A stretch of DNA of 64,000 nucleotides, from the NCBI GenBank assembly GCA_018398815.1, contig CM031604.1:51645762-51709761 (forward strand), read 5' to 3'. The stretch's first letter is position 1; each line of letters opens with the position of its first letter. A program made the position numbers and the translations under genes. Below are positions 34,561-45,842 of the stretch, piece by piece. The DNA is from Conus ventricosus (Eukaryota; Mollusca; Gastropoda; Neogastropoda; Conidae). The notes beneath the pieces are model-generated. The model saw nothing but the letters and a program-made list of their open reading frames with translations, did no database searches and was not told the origin of the DNA.

Positions 34561-36579
34561 GCCCCAGATACAGCGCGGGAACAGAAAACAGAAACAAAAA
34601 CGTGTTTGTACAGTACTTTTTATCTAATTTGCCTTTCAGTTTTCACGAGTTGTTCCTAAATTCCCCTAACAACTTGCAGCAGCTTTAAACTAATTTATGT
34701 CTAAACACCAACTTCTTGGGAAATTTGCTAATATTCCAGAGCCATCAGTCGAAGAACGTCTCTCCTCCACGCATGCGCACTACACGGACATGCTCACTCA
34801 TGCATTTTATATATATAATGCTTTCGGCGAAAGCTAATGTGGTTTTTGTTCCAACGCAAGTTGAGACTCTTGGATCTTACTTTAACAAAAACAATTATCC
34901 TTGACACAGACATTAATGCTATTCAACAGTCATGTGCAGATCATCTTCACACCTGACTGAAGCACCCTCCCTGATGTATGAAGAGAATCAACGTTGACAT
35001 CGTTTTCGGAACACGTTTCCCAGTGGTCGGTGCGTTCCTCCACCTATTCAAAGATAGGAAGTGTAAATGGGTCTACTCCGGGAAGTCCAGGATCTCGAGG
35101 AATTCGGTTTTCAACAGCATGTTTTGGCAAGAGATTCTCGGCTTGTTCACAAAAGTCAACAACAAAAACAGCGCCGACAACAGACACAGACACACGCGCG
35201 CGCGCGCACACACACACACAGCATTAAACCACACGCCACACACACCTATGCACTGTCACTACACTAAAACGTGACTGCACGCACTGTAAAGCAAGACACA
35301 TCTAATTACAAAATGAGCGCAAGGCAATTAGTGAAGCTGATTATAACCACTGGTTCCGAAAGGCCGGGATGAAGGGCTAGTTTGTCCATGTTCCGGGTCT
35401 TCGGCCGATTCTATCTTCTTTTTCCACGGGAGTACTTCTGTTGTTCAGCCAGGGAAGGCGACGTTTGTTTCAGCGCAAGACGGAAGGGGGGAACATGTGT
35501 TCGTTTCTTTTGTAGCCTGAAGCAATCGCTGCTTAAATTCCTGCCGTAGAAGACCATATCATGTCCCATTATTAAAGAGTAGATCTTCGTGGAGACCTCG
35601 GAGACAGCGGCCTTCAGTCCTCACCTGACTCCCTTACGAACTGTAAGATCTTAGCTCTCCTTTGAAGGACACCGATGTGAGAGGTCAGTGTCAGGCGTCG
35701 CAGCGAACCTTCAAGCCTATTATATGGGTAACGGCCAGTCTAACCTGTGTCGCCGGGGGACGACTCCTGGAGATGTGGGGCGATCGGCGATGGATGACAA
35801 CGATTATCGTAGCCTGGGATACCATGCTTTTGGGCCGGGCACGGGGGTATCCCTCACGGGTTGGGTTGAAAAATTACCTTCTCAGCCGTAGTCTGCGTGG
35901 ACCAAAGAATAGAAGGGACTCATGCAGCGCTCCAGCGACTTTCGTCCTGCTCCTCTTTGAGGCGGCCTCACGCGGCACAGGACCATCGCCACCCGAGCAT
36001 GAAGGGGAGAGGCGAAGGATACCGACGTCCATCGTCGGCCGACCAACACCTGAATGCGAGTCCAAATTCACAAGGAACCAGAGCTAAGAGAGCGACAGAC
36101 GACGGCACCCACACGGAACCAGACTCATTATTGCCAACAACTGTGAGTACGTCCTGTCCTTCAGGGCCTCCGGCCAATAGAACGCTAATCTCCCACTGAC
36201 CGACGAACGTAACCCTTTTGATGCCGTGTTGCTGTGTACAGAAATCTGTTACCACAAGATCATGGTCCGACATCCAAGAGGCAAAATGCGGTTTGAAGTG
36301 AAGACCACATGAACAAGGTTGGTACATCTGATGGGCTGCTTGCGAATGTTACCGACATCGTACCTTTCAGCTATGTCAGTAGGTGACTGCAGATGGCATT
36401 GGGCACTGGCTCCCTTTCGGATAGCGTTATTAGACATCTATCCTAACCAACGTCTGGATGACGGAAGTCGCGGCACAAGAGAGTGCTTCTTTCCGTCTTT
36501 TCTGTTACTTTTTTCTGTAAAAGGATTTGTCCATCTTGTCAAGGCGCCATTTATCTCTGTGGGCCATACACTATGAGCC
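34561..36579. other. Non-coding interval with CA/CG microsatellite
   Basis: It holds a CG/CA microsatellite (35189-35221) and no recognised gene. Open frames at 35662-36087 (plus) and 35968-36327 (minus) overlap each other and have no domain. The interval adjoins an RTE-like LINE relic and may contain further unrecognised parts of it. Confidence 0.5.
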
Positions 36580-36790
36580 TAGAGCTTGTTTTTGCCTGGG
36601 TCTTGACAACGCTTTCCCATAGCGTTCCATATTTCTCCTTTTGACAACAGTGGGATCTTCATTTGGTCCAATGGCTCGTCTGTTGAAGGCTTCCTCATTT
36701 GTAATGTTTCCCTACCGTAGTATTCCATCTCCAGCATCTGGATTTCTCTTTGGAGATATCCGCAATGAGTGTCCAACCTGCATGCGTGTA
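36580..36790 (-). pseudogene. RTE-like LINE reverse-transcriptase C-terminal relic
   Basis: On the minus strand, pieces in two frames read LQREIQMLEME, then NITNEEAFNRRAIGPNEDP and VVKRRNMERYGK. This resembles the …VTNEEV…IGP…LL…VKRRKL.WYGHV end of RTE/BovB-type ORF2 proteins. It is short, frameshifted and without the RT core. Confidence 0.5.
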
Positions 36791-36967
36791 TCAAACGTGG
36801 CGATCACTGATGAATGTACAGCCTGGTTAAAAGTGCTGCAGCATCCGATTACCCCTCTATAAACTAAGAATCCAATATGACCTGCGCTTCACCGGAAGCG
36901 TATCAGTTAGTGGTTTACATTACGCAACTCAATAATTCTTTCCATTTTGGTAAACATACATCAGAAT

Positions 36968-37663
36968 TTTCTGACAGAGTAAATCACGTCGTTGAAACTT
37001 AACGCCAATACCAATAGAATACTTCTGATGGTTCCACATATATTCTTGCTGACAGAGTAAATTACGTCGTTGAAACTTAACACCAATACCAATAAAATAC
37101 TTCTGATGGTTCCACATATATTTTTGCTGACAGAGGTAATTACGTCGTTGAAACTTAACGCCAATACCAATAAAATACTTCTGATGGTTCCACATATTCT
37201 TGCTGACAGAGATAATTAAGTTGTTGAAACTTAACGCCAATACCAATAAAATACTTCTGATGGTTCTGCATATATTTTTGCTGACAGAGTAAATTACGTC
37301 GTTGAAACTTAACACCAATACCAATAAAATACTTCTGATGGTTCCACATATATTTTTGCTGACAGAGGTAATTACGTCGTTGAAACTTAACGCCAATACC
37401 AATAAAATACTTCTGATGGTTCCACACATATTTTTGCTGACAGAGATAATTACGTTGTTGAAACTTAACGCCAATACCAATAAAATACTTCTGATGGTTC
37501 AACATATATTTTTGCTGACAGAGTAAATTACGTCGTTGAAACTTAACGCCAATGCCAATAAAATACTTCTGATGATTTCACATATATTTTTGCTGACAGC
37601 GTAAATTACGTCGTTGAAACTTGACGCCAATACCAATAAAATACTTCTGATGGTTCCACATAT
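36968..37663. repeat. 78-bp minisatellite, nine copies
   Basis: Nine copies of a 78-bp unit containing TACTTCTGATGGTTCCACAT, TTTTTGCTGACAGAG and GTCGTTGAAACTTAACGCC. Copies differ at scattered sites and by 1-2 bp indels. The unit is 26 codons long, so the minus strand has several long repetitive open frames (36929-37480, 37155-37505) that I do not consider genes. Confidence 0.9.
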
Positions 37664-37779
37664 ATAACGACTTTTTGGTGTGTATCCGGACGCTGGCGGA
37701 CCCAGAAAGTAAGGTAAATTTAAGGCCCACATCTAACACGCGTAATGCGACAGGCAGAGACAACCGTGAAAAAAAAAGG

Positions 37780-37945
37780 TGTGTGTGTGTGTGGGAGAGG
37801 GGGGTGGGGGGGGGGGGGGGGGTAGGGCGGTGGGGGCAGAGAGAACACACACCATGCCGTTACTACAAGAGTTATAACGCAGGAGCGCTCTCGCAATCCC
37901 CCCCCCCACCCACCCCCCCCCCCCCCCCCACCCCCCCACCCCCAC
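37780..37945. repeat. GT, G-tract and C-tract low-complexity cluster
   Basis: A short GT run, a G-rich tract (37797-37833) and a C-rich tract (37900-37945) face each other around ~60 bp and could pair as an imperfect hairpin. Overlapping Pro-rich or Gly-rich frames are artefacts of these tracts. Confidence 0.8.
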
Positions 37946-38308
37946 TTTGCCATCTCAGTGGCAGTGCACCCACGCCGTTCATTTTGACACCCCTTCCACG
38001 GCCACAGCCCGGCCCGACTCGCCGCAACCCAGGCACCAGCAATGCACAGGGAGCAGTCAATGTCAAGTCGACAAGAGGCAACCCACCGAGGAGACACTGC
38101 ACTGCTGCCGAGTCACTCTCCAAAATTTTCATACTGAGCGCACATGATTTGATTTCGCCACATCTGACAGCAGGCTAGCTCGGTCCTTTAACCGCTGAGC
38201 CCAGTAAGCGCCCACAATCCCAAGGTCATTGTCAAACCGTATTAATCATCCTAAGAGACGAAAGCCCACTGACAGCTCTGTCTGCACGTGAATCGCCAAC
38301 ACCTGAGC

Positions 38309-38637
38309 CAGTGGTGACAAGGCTTGGTGAGCCACCGGCGGCCGAATTTAAAACTGGTATGAAGTAGGCATAAACTATGACAATTTCAGCTGTTCATTCT
38401 GTTTTCGACTCGCACTTCCAGTGGTGACAAGGCTTGGTGAGCCACCGGCGGCCGAATTTAAAACTGGTATGAAGTAGGCATAAACTATGACAATTTCAGC
38501 TGTTCATTCTGTTTTCGACTCGCACTTCCAGTGGTGACAAGGCTTGGTGAGCCACCGGCGGCCGAATTTAAAACTGGTATGAAGTAGGCATAAACTATGA
38601 CAATTTCAGCTGTTCATTCCGTTTTCAACTCGCACTT
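38309..38637. repeat. 110-bp tandem triplication
   Basis: Three head-to-tail copies of a 110-bp unit (starts CAGTGGTGACAAGGCTTGGT), almost identical apart from two changes in the last copy. The unit contains GAGCCACCGGCGGCCGAATT. No gene is recognised. Confidence 0.95.
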
Positions 38638-38639
38638 GT

Positions 38640-41639
38640 TGGCGGAGCTAACCTGAATGCAGTCTCCGTATCATGGCTCCCTCCCACAAGCAGGCTCACT
38701 GCACTGTACCTAGACGGCGAACTTTCTTAATCATAGGCCTACCGCTGGGGTGTTGCACTAGTTGTCTACAACTATGCTCTCGACATCTTGACCGAGCTGT
38801 GAATCAGATCTTCAAAGTGTATTCCTTGGAATCTGTAGATTTCTACACCAACAGAATGTTGTGAGTCAGGAAAGGTCAGTTCTCGGGCCTCCACTCCACC
38901 CCAACACGCTTTCCGTCATAGATAGTAGTAGTAGTAATAGGGACCGGCTTTTTTTTTTTTAGCCTTAGGCCTTACGGCCTATTTGCGTCCCCTCATTATT
39001 TTTCAATTTAAGTTCGGTCTGGTTGCATGCCTATCATCTTATAAATAACATTATATTCAATCCACACTAAAGAAAACATCTTTCAATTTAGGGTCTTCAT
39101 CTAGGAGTTTTTTTAAAGCTAGATAGAGGTCCGTTTACTTGTAAAAACTATAAACATTGCTAAAAATAAAAATAATGGCAAGAGAATACACAAGATTAGA
39201 TATCAATAAATGAAGTTCGACAGAAAAAGCCGTGTACGGGACTGAAACGCACGCACACATACACAGACACACACACTAGCGCAGGACTTTCCTAAGCTGG
39301 AAAGATTTCGGTCTCTTCCCCCATGTCCGTAAAAATTCAGAAAGTACAAAATGATGACCTCGCTTCCGTTAAGCACTTTTCATAAAGCAAGAGCATTTTC
39401 AAACAAAACCCGTTAGTGTGACAAGAAATTCAGAAGGTAAAGTTTTTGTCAAACATAGAACTACTAACAAACGAGCGTTCAGTTTCTCTTTCCGAGGCCT
39501 GGTGATTCCTGGTAGCCCAATGGGCAATCATGGAGTTGAGCATGTCGTTCCCTGTTTACGACAATTTACGAGCCAGTGTGTCTGACTTAAGTTAAAACAT
39601 GTATATTCCCACGCATGTGAAAACTTAAGCCAGTAAAGCTAGGACCAACGAACAGGCCCAAAAAGGGCCTCAAACGTTGAATCAAGTCAAGTCTGTTCAA
39701 CACTTGATAATTTCCATTTAAAAGCTAGTCTTTTTTCTCGTCAGTTAGTTATCAAAGTTAATTATTTAATTCTCTCACTTCGTCACTTTCATGTCTGCCA
39801 GACTTACGAGCATCTTTGAAGACGAGAATGTGTCAAAAGGCGGCCATTAAAATCTGTCATGCCGCTCAACAGCCGCGCGGCAGTGAGGGCGGGAAAAGTC
39901 AGTGGACGTGACAGTGACAATGCTCTACTCCATTCGGACCAACAAATACTAAATATATATGCACAGACACACGCAACACTCCTACCTTCTTTCTGTCGCA
40001 GCAAGGTGCATTAATTTCCTTTGTCAAGTTCATTAACTTGACCAGACATCCGCCATCACCAGCTGTGATATTTTCCAACGTCCCGCTCTCTTTTGTCAGC
40101 TCTCTGCTGATTGGCTAAACGAAACAGATGACAGATTGCTCGTGCCATGGGAGAAACTCTCTCATAGGCGATTGCAAAGGTGGCCTTTTCATCGCTTAAT
40201 GTTGTCAGCAGACAGAACTTTCATCTCCGAATCGTGGAAAATGTCGACCGCTGCGGGAATGGAAAAACGTTCCGCATAGAAATCCTTCCGATAGTACTGC
40301 TGATCTTTTATCTCAAACTTACAGCAAGTTGACTGGATAACCCTTTAGTTTCATTTTTTTCCCCCACCACATCAAAGTAACGTTCTGTTAAATGTCGGCT
40401 GTTTTTCTGCATTTGTTGACCATTCACCTGTCCTTGTTCTGGAATTTGTGATACAGTTTTTGTCATCTGATGGGCGAATTATAACATGCTAAGCTTTTTG
40501 TTGTAATCTGGCAATTAGGAACAAAAATGTGCACACAGTCAAGAGGGACACTACCTGTCCATTCTTCAGTGTCTATTTGCCAATATATTTGTTCTTCTTG
40601 CCTCTTTCATTTAAACGTTGTTTTTCATTGATCTTTTACATTTTTCTTTTTGAAACCTGGGAATTAAAGGCCCAGGGAATTGCCTGGTGCTCTTAGCTGA
40701 GCCTAATTTTATGTAACGTAACATGTCAGTAGTTCAGCTGTCACGTCAGTCATAGACTGACTGTCTTTGTTGCTCGTTTCTTTGCAAGGATAAAAATTGT
40801 TTTGATGATCTGACTTGTTCATCATGTGACATCTTTCATGGACGAGTTTGACAGCCATGAAAGGGCTCTCTGTGGTCGCTGGGCTGTCATGATTACAACT
40901 TGAAACTGAAAAGTGACTTGACAGCTCTTTAATCAGCAAGTCAATGTTACAGTAGATAAACTCGAATAATTGCATTTTTCATCATGTCAGAGTTACGGCA
41001 CAGTGACTGGAAAGTCTCTGGGTCATTGGGCGGTGCCACTGTTGACGGCATATTAATTAACAGAGACGCGTTTCACACACTCGGACGCTAATATGTTCTT
41101 GCGAGTTTGGTGACTGGCAGCGTTTCGTTGCTCACTCGAGCGGCGAGCAAGGCTAGGAATGGGCGAAAGATCGTTTTCTTGCTCTCTCGCACGCTGTTCT
41201 TTTTTCCCCCTTTTTTTTCAATGGATGCATGAGATGACTTGTTCCACACAGAAACAAGTGGAACAACGAATAGGATGCCAGATTTGAAGACTAACTGTAG
41301 TAGGATTGTTGCCGAGAGTTTGAATATGACAACACGTAGACAAACAAGGGAGATAATCAACCGATTTAACAGAAAAAGAACAGAAAAAAAAAGGGGGGGG
41401 GGGGGGGGGGAGGGAAGGGGCGGCGGAAGAAGGAACGCAAAGTTAGTGAAATTAAGGATGAAAAAGGCCATAACGTATGTCCGAATAGCACTGTAAAATC
41501 AAAACATCACTACTTCTTAACGCATTCAAGAAAAAAATAAGGTCGACTGGAAATTCTTGTGGTGGCCAGCTCAGTGCAGGACATCCTCGTTAGAAATTTT
41601 CTCCAAACATCTTGGTAGGTCAGTGTGAATATGGATCCC
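38640..41639. other. Non-coding interval
   Basis: No gene is recognised. A retroposon-like 3' end on the minus strand may lie at 38925-39000 (poly-A of 12 followed by TAC/TAG repeats at 38925-38940). A G-tract with A-rich flank occurs at 41387-41420. The open frames here are short and featureless. Confidence 0.5.
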
Positions 41640-42110
41640 AGAGTTTGCAGATCCGTCCCTGCTGAGTGCCGAGCAGATCCTTGCGCAGAGAACGCAGGAA
41701 CAGCCGGCAAAAAGTCAATCGCCTGTTAAGCAGCGCGTTTTGGACGCCACTCCAGAGCAGCAGGCTGAACTCCAGAAGCAGTAACCAACATTGCAACGAG
41801 GCAGTCGGGCGTTATGCACACTTCTATGTTTGGCCAGGTTTAGTTTGTCAGCTAGGGAAAGGTCCTGATGTGCAGGTGTAAGAGACCACGTGAGATCACC
41901 CAGATCTGCGTCCCTTCTGGACCGAGATCAGCTGTCACTGTGGTGTACCTGGGACATGAATGAACAATGTCCTAGCACCCAAAGGTGGAGACCGGTGACC
42001 AGGTCTTTCAGTGTTTCCACTGGCCAGGAATGTGTGCAGATATCGGACGTTACTGCCAGTCTTGTGTGAAGTTATAGGGGTCATGTCCTGAAGGAATTTG
42101 TTGCGAAGAA
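41640..42110 (+). pseudogene. Gypsy-type pol relic (pre-integrase region)
   Basis: Broken plus-strand pieces read LLSAEQILAQRTQEQPAK, then QICVPSG and, near 41998-42060, DQVFQCFHWPGMCADIGRY followed by CQSC. This is the pattern around the zinc-binding N-terminus of a Ty3/gypsy integrase. Stops and frame changes are frequent, no LTR is seen, and the rest of pol is absent, so it is an old fragment. Confidence 0.55.
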
Positions 42111-42678
42111 GCCTTTTAGTCAGAAAACATTTTGTATGAAAAAAAAAAATCCCTTTCAGCTGCTCTAGGCCATTCGTGAAAAAGGAAACATGGCTACAAA
42201 TATGATTATCATGAATACTTATCACAACTCGTTTCCTAAATGCCTGGTATGAATTCCCAATGTTGATAGTGTCCTATTCGTTGAACAGTTGCCAGGCTGC
42301 ATCTTAATCGGTGTGATTGCAGTGTTAATGTTTGAAACATACTGTTTAAATCTTCATGAGGGATCGTTGTCACCCTAATCAAATCACAAGCAAGCTTACT
42401 GACTGAATAGACTGCAATGTTGTTGCTGGTTGTCGGTTTGGTCCCTCTTTGGGTCTCCTGTGTGCCACAATGCCCACCCTGAACAGTTCCCCTGGGGGAC
42501 TCTTTAAGCGCCGAGGCAACTGTTGAATGTATTTACATGGTCATTCCAACATAATTCCACTTTACTTGTCAGTAGATCTTCATACCGTCTGACCCAACAA
42601 ACTGCTTGATAATTTAACAAACTTGTGATAGATTAAAAAAAAAAAAATCTGATGATTAACATTATCAACAACATTGGG

Positions 42679-42985
42679 GGCCGGATTAGCTCAGTGGTAG
42701 AGCGCAGGACTCACAATCTTGGTGATCCTGGGATTGTGGGTTCGAATTTCCGCCCGGCCGTTTTGGTACAAGGGACTTCTTCCTCCGAGTTAACATTGGT
42801 TCGGACTCTACCATACAGTCCTTAGAATGAGACTATAAACCCGAGATTCCGTGTATGAACACACGCATAACATCTTGCACATGTGTAAAATCCCATCATC
42901 AATTTTTTGGAAGAGAAGGCCAGTTTGGCCAATGTCACAAACAGCATGCACCTTCCCCAAAGTTGGGAGTATGGCTGCCTTAATG
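42679..42985 (+). mobile_element. tRNA-derived SINE
   Basis: The head (42679-42760) looks like a tRNA. It has an A box (TTAGCTCAGTGGTAGAGC, 42686-42703), a B box (GGTTCGAATTT, 42739-42749) and flanks GGCCGG and CCGGCC that could pair. It has an insertion in the anticodon/variable region and is followed by a non-tRNA body (GAGACTATAAACCCGAGATT) and a tail (GGGAGTATGGCTGCCTTAAT) that recurs at 53235. I therefore call it a SINE and not a tRNA gene. Confidence 0.75.
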
Positions 42986-43018
42986 GCAGGAAAAAAAACA
43001 AGATGCGAAGCATATAAA

Positions 43019-45007
43019 CGTACTCCCAGTTGTCCAAACCGCTTATAAATCGGCCAAGTGCTTTGTGAGATATGAAATAAAGGCAAAATAACGGTTTTTA
43101 ACGGTTATTTAACCGATGTACACTTTTGAAACTGGTATTTTAGTCCTCACTGGGCTAAAGCCTGAGTACATACCAAATTTCATCCAAATCAGACAATATG
43201 TCAAGAATAACGGTTTTTTACGGTCATATTTTGAAACACTACATGGAAGTGCCATTTGTGTGTTGACAACCTTTCTATATACAAAATTTCATTAAACCCT
43301 ACCAATATATACAAAATAACGGCAAAATAACGGTTTCATGGTTATATAACCGATATACACTTTCGAAACCGGTATTTTAGTCCTCGCTGGGCTAAAGCCT
43401 GTGTACATATCAAATTTCATCCAAATCGGACAATATGTCAAGAATAACGGTTTTTAACGGTCAAATTTTGAAACACTATATAGAAGTGCCATTTGTGTGT
43501 GATAACCTTTCTATATACCAAATTTCATTAAAATCCACCAATATATAAGAAATAACGGCAGAATAACGGCTTTTAACGGTTGTTTAATCCATTTTCAGCA
43601 TTACATCACTTACATATGGACAGAGGCTCCGATTTGTCACAAGATCATCCAAACCACTTATAAATTGGCCAAGTACTTTCCGAGATATTCCATAAAGAAA
43701 AAAACCGTTACAGGCCGTTAGTAACGGCTATAGCGGTAAACTAAAACATCGGGCATCATCCGTGGCCCATAATGAACATACTTACAAATTTTCAGAAACA
43801 TCGGCCCAGTAGTTTTGTCTGGAGCGAGTGGAACACATTTTGACCACGGACACACAGACAGACAGACAGACACACACACAGACAGCATTTCTTCGTTCCC
43901 ATTCTAAAGTACTCCCTGTTCTATAAGAACTGGGAGTACAACAAAAAACAAGACGCGAAGCATATAAACATACTCCCAGTTTTCCAAACCGCTTATAAAT
44001 CGGCCAAGTGCTTTGTGAGATAAGAAATAAAGGCAAAATAACGGCTTATCGGTTACACCGATATACACTTTTGAAACCGGTATTTTAGTCCTCACTGGGC
44101 TAAAGCCGTGTGCATACCAAATTTCATCCAAATCGGACAATATGTCAAGAATAACGGTTTTTAACGGCCAGATTTTGAAACACTACATGGAAGTGCCATT
44201 TGTGTGTGATAACCTTTCTATATACAAAATTTCATTAAAACCCAATATATACAAAATAACGGTTTAACGGTTATATAACCGATATGCACTTTTGAAACCG
44301 GTATTTTAGTCCTCACTGGGCTAAAGCCTGTGTACATATCAAATTTAATCCAAATCGGACAATATGTCAAGAATAACGGTTTTTAACAGTCAAATTTTAA
44401 AACACTATATAGAACTGCCATTTGCGTGTGATAACCTTTCTATATACCAAATTTCATTAAAATCCACCTATATATAAGAAATAACGGCAGGATAACGGTT
44501 TTTAACAGTTGTTTAATCCATTTTCAGCATTACATCACTTACATATGGACAGAGGATCTGATTTGTCACAAGATCATCCAAACCGCTTATAAATTGGCCA
44601 AGTACTTTCTGAGATATTCCATAAAGAAAAAAACCCATTACAGCCGTTAGTAACAGTTATAACGGTAAACTAAAACATCGGGCATTATTCGTGACCCATA
44701 ATGAACATACCTACAAATTTTCAGAAAGATCGGTCAAGTACTTTCTGAGATATTCCATAAAGAAGAAAAAGCGTTGCAGGCCATTACAGCCGTTAGTAAC
44801 GGCTGTAACGGTAAACTAAAACGTCGGGCATCATCCTTGACCCATAATGAACATACCTGCAAATTTTCAGAAAGATCGACCCAGTAGTTTTGTCTGAGCG
44901 AGTGGAACACATTTTGACCACGGACACAGACAGACACACACATACAGACAGCATTTCTTCGTTCCAATTCTAAAGTACTCCCTGTTCTTTAAGAACTGGG
45001 AGTACAA
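43019..45007. repeat. Tandem pair of TACTCCCAGTT-ended repeat units rich in AACGG
   Basis: Two ~1-kb units (about 43019-43941 and 43970-45007) each begin with TACTCCCAGTT and end with AACTGGGAGTAC. Each is preceded by almost the same 22 bp (ACAAGAYGCGAAGCATATAA). Inside, a ~225-bp module starting near TGTCAAGAATAACGG occurs four times (about 43199, 43436, 44144, 44366), with many AACGGTTTTTAACGG motifs. Each unit ends with a segment reading TTTTGACCACGGACACA and a GACA/CACA microsatellite. No protein is encoded. It looks like a non-autonomous DNA element that duplicated in tandem. Confidence 0.7.
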
Positions 45008-45610
45008 AAACGATCATACACACAAAACTCCACTCCCTTTGTGGGGCAGATGGGATTAATCCTTGCCTGTCTATACAGGGAGTGTCCACATGAGTATTTG
45101 CCGGAGAGCAGAGAGATCAACAGCATTTCACTTCCAATTCTTTGCAGATCTGCTGCGAGGGTCCACGTCTTGCATGCTTAATGAGGATGGGATAACCCAT
45201 ACCACTAAAAGGCCTGATCTAGCGTTTCATAGCAATATTTCTTGTCCTTCAATGTAGGATTTAGTCTGGGCTATGCCAATATCGTCTTTGCTACCCTAGT
45301 GAGAATTTAGGCTTTAGATCCCTAATTGCCAATTTTATGGACCCCAGGTAAATGAACTGTACGACAGTTATCAGCTCCCTTCTGTCCATGGACTGTTACG
45401 TCTGTATTGATGGCGACCTTGTGGCTGGTCATCAACTTGGTTTCTTTGGTTTTGATTTCCTTTCTAAATTTGACATACCATCCAGTCGTTGAACAAGCTC
45501 TGGAATTTTTTTGATCAGACTGCTTAGCCATCAATGTCATCAACAAATCATAGGTTCATCATAATGGTTTTTTCCAACAACACTGAATGCAAGTAAATAT
45601 GAAATGAGGC
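45008..45610. other. Non-coding interval
   Basis: No gene or repeat is recognised. Confidence 0.5.
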
Positions 45611-45842
45611 AGGGAGCAGTAAACAATAAACAACAACAAAGTAAGGCAACTCTTGCTCCCACAAGAAAACAAATACACCCCACAACTCCAAAGGAATGCT
45701 GCTTACGACACTGAATCGCCTAGCAGATATGACAGCACAGAGCACAAACAAGGAAACATTCCTTTGGAGTTATGGGCGTGTATTTTTTATCTTGTGGAAG
45801 CAAGAGTTACCCTATTTGTTTGCTGTTTATTGTTCAACATTT
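45611..45842. repeat. Imperfect inverted repeat (foldback element)
   Basis: The arms are about 45611-45697 and 45759-45842. The left arm reads AACTCTTGCTCCCACAAGA...ACAACTCCAAAGGAATG and the right arm is its reverse complement at roughly 85% identity, separated by ~60 bp. The transcript would fold into a long hairpin. It resembles a miniature foldback transposon; no clear target duplication was identified. Confidence 0.75.

Noticed and set aside
41088..41496. Frames through the G-tract near 41390
   Set aside because: Gly-rich or Pro-rich reading of a low-complexity tract.
42679..42760. A true tRNA gene
   Set aside because: It has good A and B boxes, but the anticodon region is too long and irregular, and the sequence continues into a SINE body.
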